64,000 bases of DNA from Sympetrum striolatum. Taxonomy: Eukaryota; Arthropoda; Insecta; Odonata; Libellulidae. Where the stretch lies: assembly GCA_947579665.1 (NCBI GenBank), contig OX388343.1:89632254-89696253 (forward strand), in the 5' to 3' direction. The notes under the pieces were generated by a model. It made no database searches, was not told where the DNA came from, and saw only the letters and a program-made list of their open reading frames with translations. Numbering within the stretch: the stretch's first letter is position 1; every line of letters begins with the position of its first letter. This document shows positions 11,901 through 27,809 of this stretch, in pieces. The translations under genes and the position numbers were made by a program.

Positions 11901-14900
11901 CTTATTTGAATAATTTCTGAAAAGCTATAGATTTTCTAGTTACTTGTTTTTGAAGCTATAACTACATGCAACTGTGAGCTAATCAAAAATACTGAATCCA
12001 AAGCTTCTTCCTCTTCAATTTTTCTTATATTGTAGCTGTTGGCTTAGCAGTAATGTATGAATGTTTTGTCATTGAAGAAAAATGTGTATGCAAAATGTTA
12101 TTAATTTTAATTATGTAAAACTGCTAGTAATAGCACCTGTATAATATCATCATCATTTTGCTAAATTTCCTTTAATGTTTATGTACTCTTAGATCTCTAA
12201 TTACCCATGCAAATGATGCAGCTGTTTGGCTAATCTCCTAATTTTTTCTTCTAGTTTCGTTGTTGTGGGTTGAGTTCAGAGGGTTTTTTGGATTGGTCTA
12301 AGAATGAATACTTTAACTGCACCTCTCCAAGTGTGGAGCGCTGTGGTGTTCCATTTTCTTGTTGTATGAATGCCACAGACATATCGGTTGGTATATTTGC
12401 ATGTGCATTGAATTGACTCATTGGGAATAGTTTTCTTTTCTAAATTTAATCATTCATTTATTTTCAGGGTGGTTTGATGAACATAATGTGTGGATATGGA
12501 GCGCAAGAACTTCCAGTAAGTGTAATTTTAGCTTTTTTTCTAGTATATGAAAATAAATTTCTTCAGCCTTTATAGAAGTCACTGAAAAAGGTTTTGGTAC
12601 TATTTTATTTATTACTAATTAAATAGAATTAAATTTATTATCATTAGGAATATCATATGAGCTGAAGAATCTAATAATGGTATGATAGATGGTGGATATA
12701 CAAAACACTTAGGAAAAGAAGGCAAATTGTTGGAGACATTTAATTTGAGATATGAGCGCTCTAAGAAAAGTAAAAGTGATACGTAAAATCTATCATGTTG
12801 CTATGTTATCTTATGCAGAAACATGGCTCATTGATGAGTTAAATGGAAGAGTAGACTTATAGCCTAAATATTGTCCAAATTAGGACAATTTATTTGTGTT
12901 ATTAATATAATTTTAAGTGAGACTGTGCAGCTGTCCAGGAGCTTGTAATTGACATTCTTCAGAAGTTTTCCAGGGTAAAGAAAAATGAAGAGAGATAGAG
13001 AGTGAGTAAATGAAAAATGCAGATATCAGAGAGGGAATAATGAAAATGTTTGAAAAGTAAACAGCTTAAAGGATAATAGACTAAGATGGTTGGTTGGTTA
13101 TATTAAACCCTCAGTGCTTGTGCTTGAGTCGAATCGACTCATGTAATTTTCTAAAACATATTGTTGGTTTTTTTCCAATTATTTTTATTCTTTCTCCTTG
13201 TAACCCAATCTATGAATATCCTAAACCATATTTTAGCCAGGTCAAAAATCAAATTGATATTATGAAATGTTTTGGCAGTAGTGCTAGTGTATATGAAAGG
13301 CTCTTAAGTAAAATATTGCACACTTGACCTATTTTCTGCTTCATTGTTTGGAAACAATTTATTAATGTCCTAAAATTTAAACAGTATTTTATCTTTATAC
13401 CTAATATTCTTCATTTATCAACTTTATGCACAGCATTAAGGGTGTATAATTTTTACAGAATATTTTTGTTATTTAGTTTGCTTGTCATCTTCTCTGCTAT
13501 ATAACTCCCTATATAATTACAATTTCTCAACTTTTAAACCTAAAATGCATCTACTCGTAATTTTACATCTGATACAGTCATTGCGATAAATCAATTGCAC
13601 AAGGTCTGCAAATATTGTTTACTCCAATGAATGAAAATGAATGCACTTCCTTATAACTGTTGCATTCAGTTTATGAAAAAGTTAATTCATTATTAATGTT
13701 ATGTCAGAGGAAGAGAATTATTTTTAAAACTTGATATTTCATGAAAGATGTACAAAATTCCTTAGATTATATTTTTACACTTAAAATGCACTAATTGGCT
13801 ATGCTATGTTGTTTTCATCAAATTGTTTCTTTGCAGGTGGCTGAGGCAGGCAAAAAAGTGTGGACGAGTGGATGCATTGAGATGGTCAGGATATGGGCAG
13901 AGCGTAATCTTTATACCATAGCAGGAGTTGCTTTGGGAATAGCATTGGCCCAAGTAAGTGAAAATTTTATACTTCTTTTCTTTACACATAAGATAAAAAA
14001 TTCTTTCCATCTCAAAGTATGTCAGTTGCTCTCCTCCGTTATTCCCATTGCAACTTGTATTGGAGGAATAAATGGACATTACTTGCTTCTTATAAAGAAA
14101 TTATGGTGAAGTACTGTATTTCCCGGCCTATAAGACGCACTTTTTTTACACTGAAATATGCTCTAAAATCAGTCAGCGTCTTATGCGCCGATGGTATATG
14201 GGTATAACTCCGTCCTATAATAAGCAATCCGATTCGCCGGGATAAATGCATACCATTAAGTATTTTTTACCGTATCAGGCATTGAAAATAGTTCAGTTGA
14301 TTACAAATTTCGATAATGACACTTTTTTGATTAAGTAGTAAGGAATAGAGTTTTAATATTTCGATGACAGAACTTCCTTTAAAAAATTCCCAGATAAATC
14401 GGAAATGCATACAATGTAGCACGTTTAGTTTAATCTCGCATGTGGTGCTGCTGCAAAACTTCTACACATTGGGCTAATGGAGATGTCATCCCTATGCTAA
14501 TACATTGTATCTCTCGCAATAAAGAGTTTACCGGCACTCAACCTTATGTAACTAAGTATGAGATTTTTTGTAAATTCTTACCTGAAAAATCAAGGTGCGT
14601 CTTATGCGCTGGTGCGTCTTATAGGCTGGGAAATACGGTACCCTTTTTTCCCCACCCTATAACTTTGGTATAGCTAAATTCTCTTGTGTCAACCTATCCT
14701 TTATTTCCACTCTTACAATTTTTGCTTGGCCCCCTGAAAAGTTGTTTTGTGACTTTCTTTTGGTCTTAGGTCCTCCTGTCACATTTTAGGCTCTGCTTAA
14801 GACACTCTAGTATCTACATTGCTGTAAATCTTTAAGGAGGGTACATCATATGTGGATGGTGGAGGAAGATTTTTGATTGGCCTTTTTCAAGCATGATTCT

Positions 14901-16970
14901 TCAGATATAATTTTAAAAACATGAGTCCTGTAATTTTTGCTGTAAACAAGAAAAGAAAATATATGTTAACATTATTAGATTAGGCATTATCCAGAAAATA
15001 ATTTTTTGGTGATTTTCTTAATGACTTGGTTGAAATTAATGCTTGTCACTCCACTTTCTACTAACTCATATTAAGTATGCTGTCCACATGTCTATCTGGG
15101 AGCCCTATTGTAAACTGTATCAAGAAATAACTAAGAGTTGCCTGTTTATTTCAAAATATGAGGATAGATCATAAGGGTCCCCTAATACAATAATTCTACT
15201 GGAAATGGAATGGTTTTAGGCTTCCTATCAAAGCCGCAGTAAAATTTCCTACATTAAAAAATGATCCACTTAAAATAGTACCTCATAGTAAAGAACCTTT
15301 TTCACTACTAGAGGGCAGTGCATCAACTACATACCCCACCTCTGAATAATTCCATCTTAGGTATCCCTTCGCCCCAGTCTCATGGAGTGAGTCTGTCCCT
15401 TCTATGCACAGCAGTATTGCCAAATTCACTGTTTGCAAACTCCTTAAGTACTTGAAGGCATAGGCATGGCATTTTTGAAGAAACACAAGAGATCAATTAT
15501 ATAAATAAATAATATATATATAATATAAATAAAGCTAGCTACCTTGAGGAAATGAAGATTGTGGAGTACACAAGGTAAGGTGTGAGTGGGGGTTCACCCC
15601 TCCAAGGAGGGATACACAAAAATTCCACGTAGGACCCTAACATGCGGCATTATCTGTATAAAGTCCGTATAGGTAGAGAATTAACTTGTACAGTGTAATG
15701 TATGAATCTATAGAAACATGAATTATTTTTGGTTTTCCTAAATAAATGCATCATTTAAATATTTAGCATGTATAGACAACTCAGAAACTGATAATAAAGA
15801 TAATACGTCACACATTCCGCTTTTATTTTTTCCCTAAATTAGGAGAAATTTTGATTTCTATAGGGACATCTGGAGGATCACAGAAGGAATTAGAACTTGT
15901 ATGAATGCATGAACAGAATTAAAACAGGTTCTATTTTCCATTCTCCCATTTGAGGACGGAGGCATCGCCTTTGAAAAGTACTAACACTGAGCAAATATGG
16001 ATGGTCCGCCTGATCTAGCGATGAAATGTGTTCACACTTAACAATTAAAGCATTCTGAACACGATGGAAGTGGTCTTAGCGGCCATAGTATCAACGGTGG
16101 GCTTCTACGGCGAGGCAAAGGTCGCAATGTTAACTCCATGGCGAAGGGGGAGGCAGGCAAAGGGGGGCGTGCGCTTAATGTTAAGTCTATGGGAGAATGG
16201 ATTTCCCCAAATAAAGAATGCAAAACAAAAATAGTTAAGTTTAAATCAGTTTATTTAGATTAAAATCAAGATCGTTAACGCGTTACATCATTAGAAAAAT
16301 GAACTAAACGCCATAATTAGTTAACAAACTTCTCGCAAGAATGGTGAAAAGCAGTTTTAGGCAAAATAGCATGTTCAAAGCACAGATAATCTTTGCACCA
16401 TGAACAGCAAATAACAGCCGGCTCACTGCAGTCACCATATTTTCTAAGTTCGTTCCATAGAGTTAACATTGCGACCTTTGCCTCGCAGTAGAGGCACACT
16501 GTTGATACTATGGCTTCTAAGACCACTTCCATCGTGTTCAGAATGCTTTAATTGTTAAGTGTGAACACATTTCATCGCTAGATCAGGCGGACCATCCATA
16601 TTTGCTCAGTGTAAGTGTACAAAAGAGTGCGACATTCCCTTCTTGCTTTCTCCGACTACTGGGAAGTAAGAAGAGGAATGCCAACAAAGACGGCTTTTGG
16701 AGGTTTTAAACCTCTAATTCTTAACAGCTGTGTTCCGTTATTTCTTTCCTTTCGTCCTCATCTTTGCATACACAGTAAATAACAGCATATCTTTATAGTA
16801 GCTTTAGTATTCAAGGGCTCATTTGTTTTCCTCATCATCTCAATTTGACCCCATTTGTTTACTGAATGATTTTAATTGATAATTCTCCTTTTTTCTAGCT
16901 TCTGGTCATATACCTTGCTAAAACATTGGAAGGCCAGATTGAACTTCAGAAGTCTGGATGGAATACATGA
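8952..16970 (+). CDS. TspanC8-type tetraspanin (TSPAN33/TSPAN14/Tsp26A-like), 7 coding exons
   Basis: Exons are 8952-9038, 9459-9662, 10352-10525, 12255-12386, 12468-12515, 13837-13953 and 16899-16970; every intron is phase 0 and the product is 277 residues. Four hydrophobic segments are present: two in exons 1-2, one in exon 3 and one across exons 6-7. The large extracellular loop has the CCG motif, then FNC, ERC, PFSCC, MCGYG and GCI, giving eight cysteines. Eight loop cysteines define the TspanC8 subgroup, whose known role is to escort the metalloprotease ADAM10 (Kuzbanian) to the cell surface and thereby tune Notch. That role is taken from the family. I chose the ATG at 8952, which gives a short cytoplasmic N-terminus as usual; an in-frame ATG at 8844 would add 36 residues. 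Introns 3, 4 and 6 exceed 1 kb and carry repeats. Possible poly(A) signals lie at 17576, 17727 and 17940. Confidence 0.93.
11005..11175. repeat. Interspersed repeat fragment in tetraspanin intron 3
   Basis: This part of the 1.7-kb intron is less AT-rich than its flanks and carries a TTGGCCTTACAGCC...GGGCTATGGCCCC motif of a kind I know from widespread arthropod SINE/LINE-derived repeats. No ends or target duplication could be identified. The rest of the intron (10526-12254) and the next one (12516-13836) show nothing recognisable. Confidence 0.35.
14114..14638. mobile_element. TA-flanked MITE with ~27-bp terminal inverted repeats
   Basis: The ends CTGTATTTCCCGGCC and, inverted, CCGTATTTCCCAGCC continue together through TATAAGACGCAC, so about 25 of 27 terminal bases match. 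A TA dinucleotide flanks each side (14112-14113 and 14639-14640), as for Tc1/mariner-like insertions. A subterminal word, CGTCTTATGCGC, occurs in both halves in the same orientation. No transposase is encoded. It lies in intron 6 of the tetraspanin gene. Confidence 0.75.
15984..16612. repeat. Large inverted repeat, 158-bp arms, in tetraspanin intron 6
   Basis: The arm at 15984-16141 is the reverse complement of 16455-16612 with only about 8 differences by eye (roughly 95% identity). The 313 bases between them are unique. The inner half of the right arm together with the spacer encodes a 71-residue minus-strand ORF (16317-16532); the left arm encodes a diverged copy of the first ~20 residues on plus. 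I found no clear target duplication, so the type of element is unknown. Confidence 0.75.
16317..16532 (-). other. Cys/His-rich ORF inside the inverted repeat, function unknown
   Basis: The 71-codon frame begins [10 protein letters not shown] and has a cysteine/histidine cluster of the form [13 protein letters not shown] followed by HHSC near the end, which could bind zinc. I do not recognise the family. Similar Cys-rich tails occur in transposon proteins such as piggyBac-like ones, but that comparison is only in style. It begins within the right arm of the inverted repeat and ends in the spacer. It may be a transposon fragment and not a host gene. Confidence 0.3.
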
Positions 16971-18217
16971 AGAGGTGTATAAGAATCAAAAAGTAGAATC
17001 CATCCTGGGTTACAACCCTCTTTCATTGATTTAAGAATCTCGTGATTGATTTTCTTTAAATTGTACAATACATGCCTGCAATACGTCTAATTTGTGCAAT
17101 TTTTAATGAATTTTTATAGTATCTATTTAAGCCTTATTTTTAGTATTACGATTTTTAAATGTGATGTAATTTTAATGCTTTAATCAATATTTTAGGTTTA
17201 ATGTTTAGAAATTAATATCTACTAAATTTTTTTACAGTTAAGACTCCTTTGTGAATTTTTTCTATAATTTTAATGTGCTGCCCATAACATTGGGCAATTA
17301 TCTTTTTTATAATCACTCATAACCCATGAAATGAAACTATGTATTCTTCTTTGTTTAGGATGTATTTAGCTATGGAGAAAGACTGGATTTGTGCCAAAAT
17401 TTTGTTAGTGGTTAAAATGTGGCTGACATGTTAGCTTCTTAATATTTAGTATGCATTTATGGTAATAAGTCGCAGAGTAGTCCAGCATACATTGCATAAT
17501 TTAAGAAAAGGTTTGCTATTGTTCTATAGCTATGTATTTGCACAAGCCTAAAGTATCCATTATTTATATGCTTGAAATAAAATTTTGCTTTTCTACATTT
17601 TAAATATTCATTCCAAATACTGATCTGTAACATTCCCTACGTTTGTTAATGTCAGTTTGTAAAATTTGAATTGTAATGATTCATATTGTATGCACCAACC
17701 AATAAGCCGCATTTTTTTTATTAGAAAATAAAACTCTTGAATCCATTTGCTGTATTTAATTTATCCATTTAGGTAATTTCCATTCTAATTTTTCAATTGT
17801 GTTAGTGAGGAAATACAACTTAAGCCAAATAGACTTCCTGGGATTAATTCATATTTAATGCAGTTATTATGACTCTTATTACCTAGTATATTGTGCATTG
17901 GAAAAGTGTTCCACTACAAAATTTTAGCTCCGTGTCTGAAATAAATGTATTTGTAAAAAAGAGAATTCTTGTTTTTATAAGTATGATTAGTATAAAATTT
18001 ACGCAACAAATAATTTAAAACAAATGCTCAGAAATAATAACACAACATCTTTTAAGCATAAAAATGTTATTTAACAAAATATTCCATAAATTACAACCAA
18101 TATAATGGAATATACAAAGTTGTATTACATGAAATTGAGAGCGAGGAATGATTAAATATTTACGGAAGATCTTTTTCATCCAGATGCATATTCTTTTTTC
18201 TTTACACATCTGAGCCA
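16971..18217. other. Convergent 3' region between tetraspanin and GTF2H3
   Basis: The two genes face each other tail to tail. AATAAA hexamers on plus at 17576-17581, 17727-17732 and 17940-17945 are candidate tetraspanin poly(A) signals, suggesting a 3' UTR of 0.6 to 1 kb. I see no clear minus-strand AATAAA close to the GTF2H3 stop. No other gene is visible. Confidence 0.5.
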
Positions 18218-19926
18218 TCAACTCAATTTTATCCGTTTCTTCTTCACTTTTAGCGGGAATGGTGCTGGAGTTTTGAAAACAGTGCTGAAATTGAAAGACG
18301 GATATAAAGACAAATAACCTATACGTGTATTATAAATCTAAGATGTTGAACCAGTCATATACTTACTGACAAGTGGTGCATATGGGGCTGAATTTACAGA
18401 ATACTGGAAAAGACAATGAGAGAGAGAATAAGAGGAAATAATGTTACTATTAGACAAAATACTTAAAAAAACATACTTGACAAGCAAACAGAGCAAACAT
18501 ATCCTATGTCAATCAATTCTCTGTGACAAAAACAGGCTGCTCTATAATCAACTTTAACGGGTGGGGGAAGAACTAGCTTTTTTCTGATTGGAGGATCTGG
18601 AAGGAATACCCACTGCAAAAGAGAAATTCATATACATGTTTGCTTAATCAAAGATTAGATTTGTTTATTTCTACAAAATTGGCAAATGGGATAGGAAAAT
18701 ATCAAAACAAGGAGCCTACAGTATAATAATCGGATATCGTATTTAAGGTAAATAGTTTAAATGACTCCATAAATGAAAACTAACCAGTAGATACTGCAAC
18801 AATCCCTGTATTTGTGGTATTCTAAGGTATAATCCTCCTGTTATGTCACAGCCTTGTTGAAGTAAGCCTGGTTCTTGATCAAGACAGCAGACATCAATCA
18901 CTATATTCTACATACAGAGAAAATATGTGAAACCATTATCAGACTTTCAATAATTATAGAAAAAGCTGAATTAACAGTTTAGTGCTTCATGATCGTAGTT
19001 ATCAACTTACCCTTTTCTGAGCAGTAAAGAAAACGTTCATATAATTCATATACTGTGTAGCACTGTCTCCACTTGCAGTTACTACTAAAATTCTCGAGTT
19101 AACCTTGGTACTAGGTGGAATCTCCTTTTCAATTCTTGATTGTAACAAAATGGTATTAATACACATTTAAAACTGTAAATCATCAACAACAGTCTAGTAT
19201 AATTTCTTATCCACATTATAACTACTTCTAATTTGTTTTATTGAATTATTTATAAAGAGAATAAATGCATACAATAAAGACTCGCACTTTAACATAGTTA
19301 ATAACATTGAAAATGTCATACCTATGAATATAACACAAACCCATTGCAAGTGCACCAGCAAGGAGAGAATCTCCACCTAAACTATTGAAAGACCCTGTCA
19401 TTCTATTTTCATGAATTCCATCGGGTAATTCTTGGTCTCCGATTACCACAAGTCGCTGAATGTTTCTACGAACTGTCTTCTCTACATGTGTGAAAACTTC
19501 ATATTGCCCATCAATTTGCTGAGCATTTCGTACATCAGCATCCTCACCTACTTCGTCGTCACTTGAAGGTGGATATAGGAACTTGCTGGAATGAATTTTG
19601 CCGCAAATTATTATTGCTAGAAGTACTATCATTTCGCATCACCTCAATGTAAACAAAGATTACCTTGTATGGTTATGACATGCTATGATTGCTAACTTAT
19701 TGCTGCATTTCATCATTAAGTGAGAGTTAGCAAAAGCTATTACAGAATCTAAGCATTGTGTCAAAATCTGACTTCCTTCTCTGACAATCCTCTGACTTGG
19801 ATTTGTGTCTATAACTATGACGAGCAAACTCGTTTCTATATCTGAAATACAAGTAAATGATAATCAGTATCATAAATAATGTTAAGCAGCAACTATTATT
19901 TTGAAGTTATTTTTACCATCTCCCAT
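18218..19926 (-). CDS. GTF2H3: TFIIH subunit 3 (p34 / Tfb4), 8 coding exons
   Basis: Minus-strand exons are 19926-19917, 19841-19664, 19585-19322, 19134-19011, 18907-18785, 18612-18477, 18403-18367 and 18284-18218. All joins keep frame, giving 312 residues against about 308 in human. The start codon lies in a 10-base first coding exon (Met-Gly-Asp). The N-terminal ~230 residues form the vWA-like fold: [56 protein letters not shown] and [14 protein letters not shown] all match the family. The C-terminus has the zinc-binding module, with cysteines at about 260, 262, 273, 276, 281, 287 and 290 (CFCH, CSVC, FC, CTTC). p34 binds p44 within core TFIIH, serving Pol II initiation and nucleotide excision repair. 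It is divergent from Vha55 over a 535-bp shared promoter. Confidence 0.95.
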
Positions 19927-20461
19927 CTTTCGTAAGGTTTAGATCCAATGGTAAAGTAATTAAAAGGTAATTTCCATCGGGGATCTAACGATGCATCGAC
20001 CGGTTACGCCGCGGAAGTGATTTAGCATTTGTTTTTTAGAATAAATGGAATAAATTAATCAGAGTTAATAGGGAATGAATGATGATTAAGTAATGTGCGC
20101 CTGTGAGTTGAAGAGTTCAAAATAAATTTTTACCGATTCTCTACATCTCCTTGGCATATCTTCACCAAAAAATTTAAATAAAACCATATACCAAAAGCAC
20201 GCACTGATTTGGATCTCATATATTTATTATGGGTTGTACAAAATTTATTTATTGTTCAAAATAAAATAAGATAGAACGATTTTCAGGAGATAGGCCGAGG
20301 TATAGCAGACCTTAATCAACCTAAAAATTTGATACAAAGGACTAATTACAACATGGCGCTCTACGTCATTGGCGGACGACGGTACGACGACCGATGTAGA
20401 AAGAGGTGGAAAGAGGTCCTCAAGCAGCTGGTCACGTGAATTCACGTGATTGACACCGAAA
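19927..20461. promoter_or_regulatory. Shared divergent promoter region, GTF2H3 / Vha55
   Basis: The 535 bases between the two start codons are transcribed outward on both sides. Two CG-containing blocks stand out: one near 19985-20020, containing GCGGAAGTGA (an ETS-like core), close to GTF2H3, and one near 20350-20460, close to Vha55 and containing the twin CACGTG site. The middle is AT-rich and featureless. Confidence 0.6.
20432..20449. promoter_or_regulatory. 18-bp perfect palindrome with two CACGTG E-boxes (CLEAR/M-box-like)
   Basis: The palindrome TCACGTGAATTCACGTGA contains CACGTG at 20433-20438 and 20443-20448, ten bases apart, that is one helical turn. TCACGTGA is the M-box/CLEAR core recognised by MITF/TFEB-type bHLH-Zip factors, which are known to drive V-ATPase and lysosomal genes in mammals and Drosophila. 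It ends 12 bases before the Vha55 start codon, so it lies in the core promoter or very short 5' UTR. Binding is inferred, not shown. Confidence 0.7.
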
Positions 20462-24932
<4,471 letters not shown>

Positions 24933-26100
24933 TTTGTTTGCCAAAGTTTCTAAAACTTTGCATTTCATAGCTGTTTTATTTGGTTGTATATTTTATTACC
25001 ATTCCATTTTTTTAACATGGTTTTTCATCAAACTTACATTTTCCATCTGCTTTACTGGCTGGCATTAAGTATTACTAAACTACAATCCTTGTTCAACATC
25101 TGGTGCAGTATTCCATGTGTTCATTGGTTGTAGGTGCTGTTTTAATTAAAGGTTTAGTATAAAGGTTTACATGGGCTGAATGAACAAATATGTAGTAAGA
25201 ATGCTAATGGCACAGTTGGTAGAATATGGAACTTGATATATTTGTGATACATTAACATGAAATAATCATCAAATGTCTAAGATGATTATATTTCAAGTAA
25301 ATGCTTTTATTTTGCAGTTTTGTTGTTACAAAAGAGATCATTCCAAACATAGTTTGAAGAAATATTTTTGTCTTTCATGTAATGTATATAAAATGTAAAC
25401 AGCTATCATTGAAGTATAAAGAGGAACAAAATTTATTTAATGTAATTACAGCACAATGTTGCTAATTGTTAATGTTGTGAAATAGATGTGATGTCCAGTT
25501 ATGTCCGTAAATTGTTCCAAATCCTCAATAAAAGTGGTGAGTTACTCTGTGCTAATTGATAAAAGGTGTTCCTACCATTGGCCATTACCCATTTGCTAAT
25601 GTGGATATCCATGCAGTATTTTGTAATAGTTTGGTGTTTCCTATGGTGAATGGTCTTTAGTAATTGTAAAGTAGTTGGTTAGTGAAAGCTAGATCCAAGT
25701 GAGGTTGGTACAAATTTTGTTTTTCTTTATAATAATTTTGATTATCGAGAGCAATAACCATCCAGTGTAAATTTGTACTTATTATTCAGAAGTTCCCTAT
25801 ATTGATTTGTAAAAATTTGTTAATAAGAGTTTTAATTGTTGCATTTGTCATTTTGTATCTAAAATCAATTTACATCAAAGGTGTATAATCTGTAAAAAGT
25901 GTTATATGATGTTAATGGGCTAAAGCCATAATAATTGGTAGGAGATTAGTTGTGAAATAAACGTACAGAAATCCATATGGAATGTCACATTTTTTATTTC
26001 CTGTAGCTACCCTCGGTCACAATTAAAATTGTCTGATTTCTACATGATGGGCCTTGAATTTAAATAGTAAAATTAACTATTATAAGTCTTTTCTTCTATT
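24933..26100. other. Vha55 3' UTR and convergent flank
   Basis: Plus-strand AATAAA hexamers at 25527-25532 and 25956-25961 are candidate Vha55 poly(A) signals, giving a 3' UTR of about 0.6 or 1.05 kb. A minus-strand AATAAA at 25993-25998 could serve the convergent coiled-coil gene, whose stop codon is about 100 bases away. The two transcripts may therefore nearly touch or overlap. Confidence 0.55.
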
Positions 26101-27809
26101 CTACATGTTTTCATCAACGTATGCCATAATTTCATGTGGTTCAATTGGCGATGAGCAAGTACTGCTATCTGTGGAACCTTCTGTGACAGATTTTCCTTGA
26201 TCTTCCATTTTGATTTTGATACATCTTGAGGTCATTAATGATTTCTTTCTCTCTGAATTTCTTAGTTTTCTTACCTTCAGAGCAAAAAATATTGCATTCT
26301 TAGACATATTTAATGTATTTTTTTAATATCCATATGAAATCTGGAAGTGTCAGTTATTGTTGCAAAGATTGCATTTTTATCTGCAATATTTGTTTCTTTA
26401 ATTTATGTCCTCCTTTTCATAAAAAAATTTGGTCACCTTATTAAATATAAAATTAATGCCAAACACTTAATAAAAATGCCAACTATTGCCACATAAGTAC
26501 CTCTAATTGCAGCAATGCCTTTTCATACTCTAGTCTTCCATTTTTTGCAACTATTTGCAAGAAAATTGCCTGGGATTGAGTTAGTGGAGGTTGATTTTGG
26601 TGACAACGGTGAATCATTTTCTCAAGCTGCTTGATTTTTTCAAAAAACATTTCAGAACTTTGCAATGCAAATTTTCTCTCCTTTAACTCTTCGGATAGCC
26701 TTTTCTGCATCAAATCCCGTAGGTATTTCATTCGGAAAAATTTTATGCACAAATTGTATATTACTTCAGATGATGTGGCTGCTGATTCTTCCATTTCCCT
26801 CAAACAGTCATAAAGAAATGTTTGCTTTTTCTGACTCTGAATTAATAACCTTTGAATTTGATAAATAATAAGCAATTTAGTTGAGGTCAATTACATGATT
26901 ATATCAACAACAAATATTTCAGATATCTTTTGAAACTGATTTAAAAGAATGTCTTAGAACTGATAAATTTTGATGATTATTTATATAAAAGATGAGAAAA
27001 GCTGATAGCTGAAAAATATTATGAAAAAAGTTTTAAAATATTTCCATTATAACTATGCTGCAAATCATTATTTAACATGCATTAAAAGTTTAGGGAGGAA
27101 TTGTATGACATTTATCTAACTAAACTTTTTATTTTTAAGTTATTTATGTAATATACTTCTATTAGTTATGCTAATTTTTACCGTGCCTGCATAATTTTTC
27201 TTTCTCAATGTTTTCCAATTTTGCCCATGTGTTTACATATCCAGTTTGATCATTGGAGAAAAAAGATAATTTTGTTGCACCCAGTTCTTCATTTTCCTTT
27301 AAATACTGATGTTTATGAAGCCATCTTTCATCTTCCAGCTGTTCTAAATTGATAACAAATTATTCATTATAAATTAGTTACTTCCCAAAAATGAAGGCAT
27401 ACCAACTCACGTCTTAAGCTTCTGATCAATCCATTCTGCTTAGAGAATTCGACCAAAATATTTTCTTTATGTTGCATAATTTGGGCTAAGAGAATTTCTT
27501 TATTGGCAAGTTCTTTTTGAGTTTCTTCCAGTTTCTGCCTCAGTTCTTTAATTTGTGTTTTTAATTCATTGCACTTAACTTCATTACTTTTTAATTTGGA
27601 TGCAAGTCCCATCATTCTATTTTTACTCTTAGATTCATTATTTTCCCTCCCTTTTTCCTTAATTTACTTATCTTAGTTTTAAGAGACTAATTTTCCATGA
27701 GAAGCAATTTATGAAGTTTACCTGTTTGTTTTAACTTTATTTTAAAGATAAACAATGCAGTAACTGTTGCTTGGTTACTCCCAGTATTATGTACTAATTT
27801 GTATTGCAT
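26101..27809 (-). CDS. Small coiled-coil protein, candidate MEI4-like meiotic factor
   Basis: Proposed minus-strand exons are 27809-27722, 27650-27411, 27343-27182, roughly 26849-26501 and 26274-26101. The first three join in phase; the third-to-fourth junction does not join cleanly, so an exon or donor is misjudged or missing. Visible features in order: a hydrophobic N-terminal stretch (VTALFIFKIKLK), a coiled coil (CNELKTQIKELRQKLEETQK), a linker, an FLYDCLREMEE segment, SSEVIYNLCIKFFR, KIKQLEKMI, then a QSQ...Q segment and a Ser/Thr-rich tail. From memory, vertebrate MEI4 shows a similar order: N-terminal hydrophobic helix, LRQKL coil, FLxxLLE, SxxVFQLLxxLxxFYR, KKLEEFEK and a QxQ helix. 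MEI4 works with REC114 and IHO1 to allow SPO11 breaks. The likeness is by eye and weak; this could instead be an unrelated centrosomal or coiled-coil protein. That it is a real spliced gene is fairly sure; the name is not. Confidence 0.5.
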
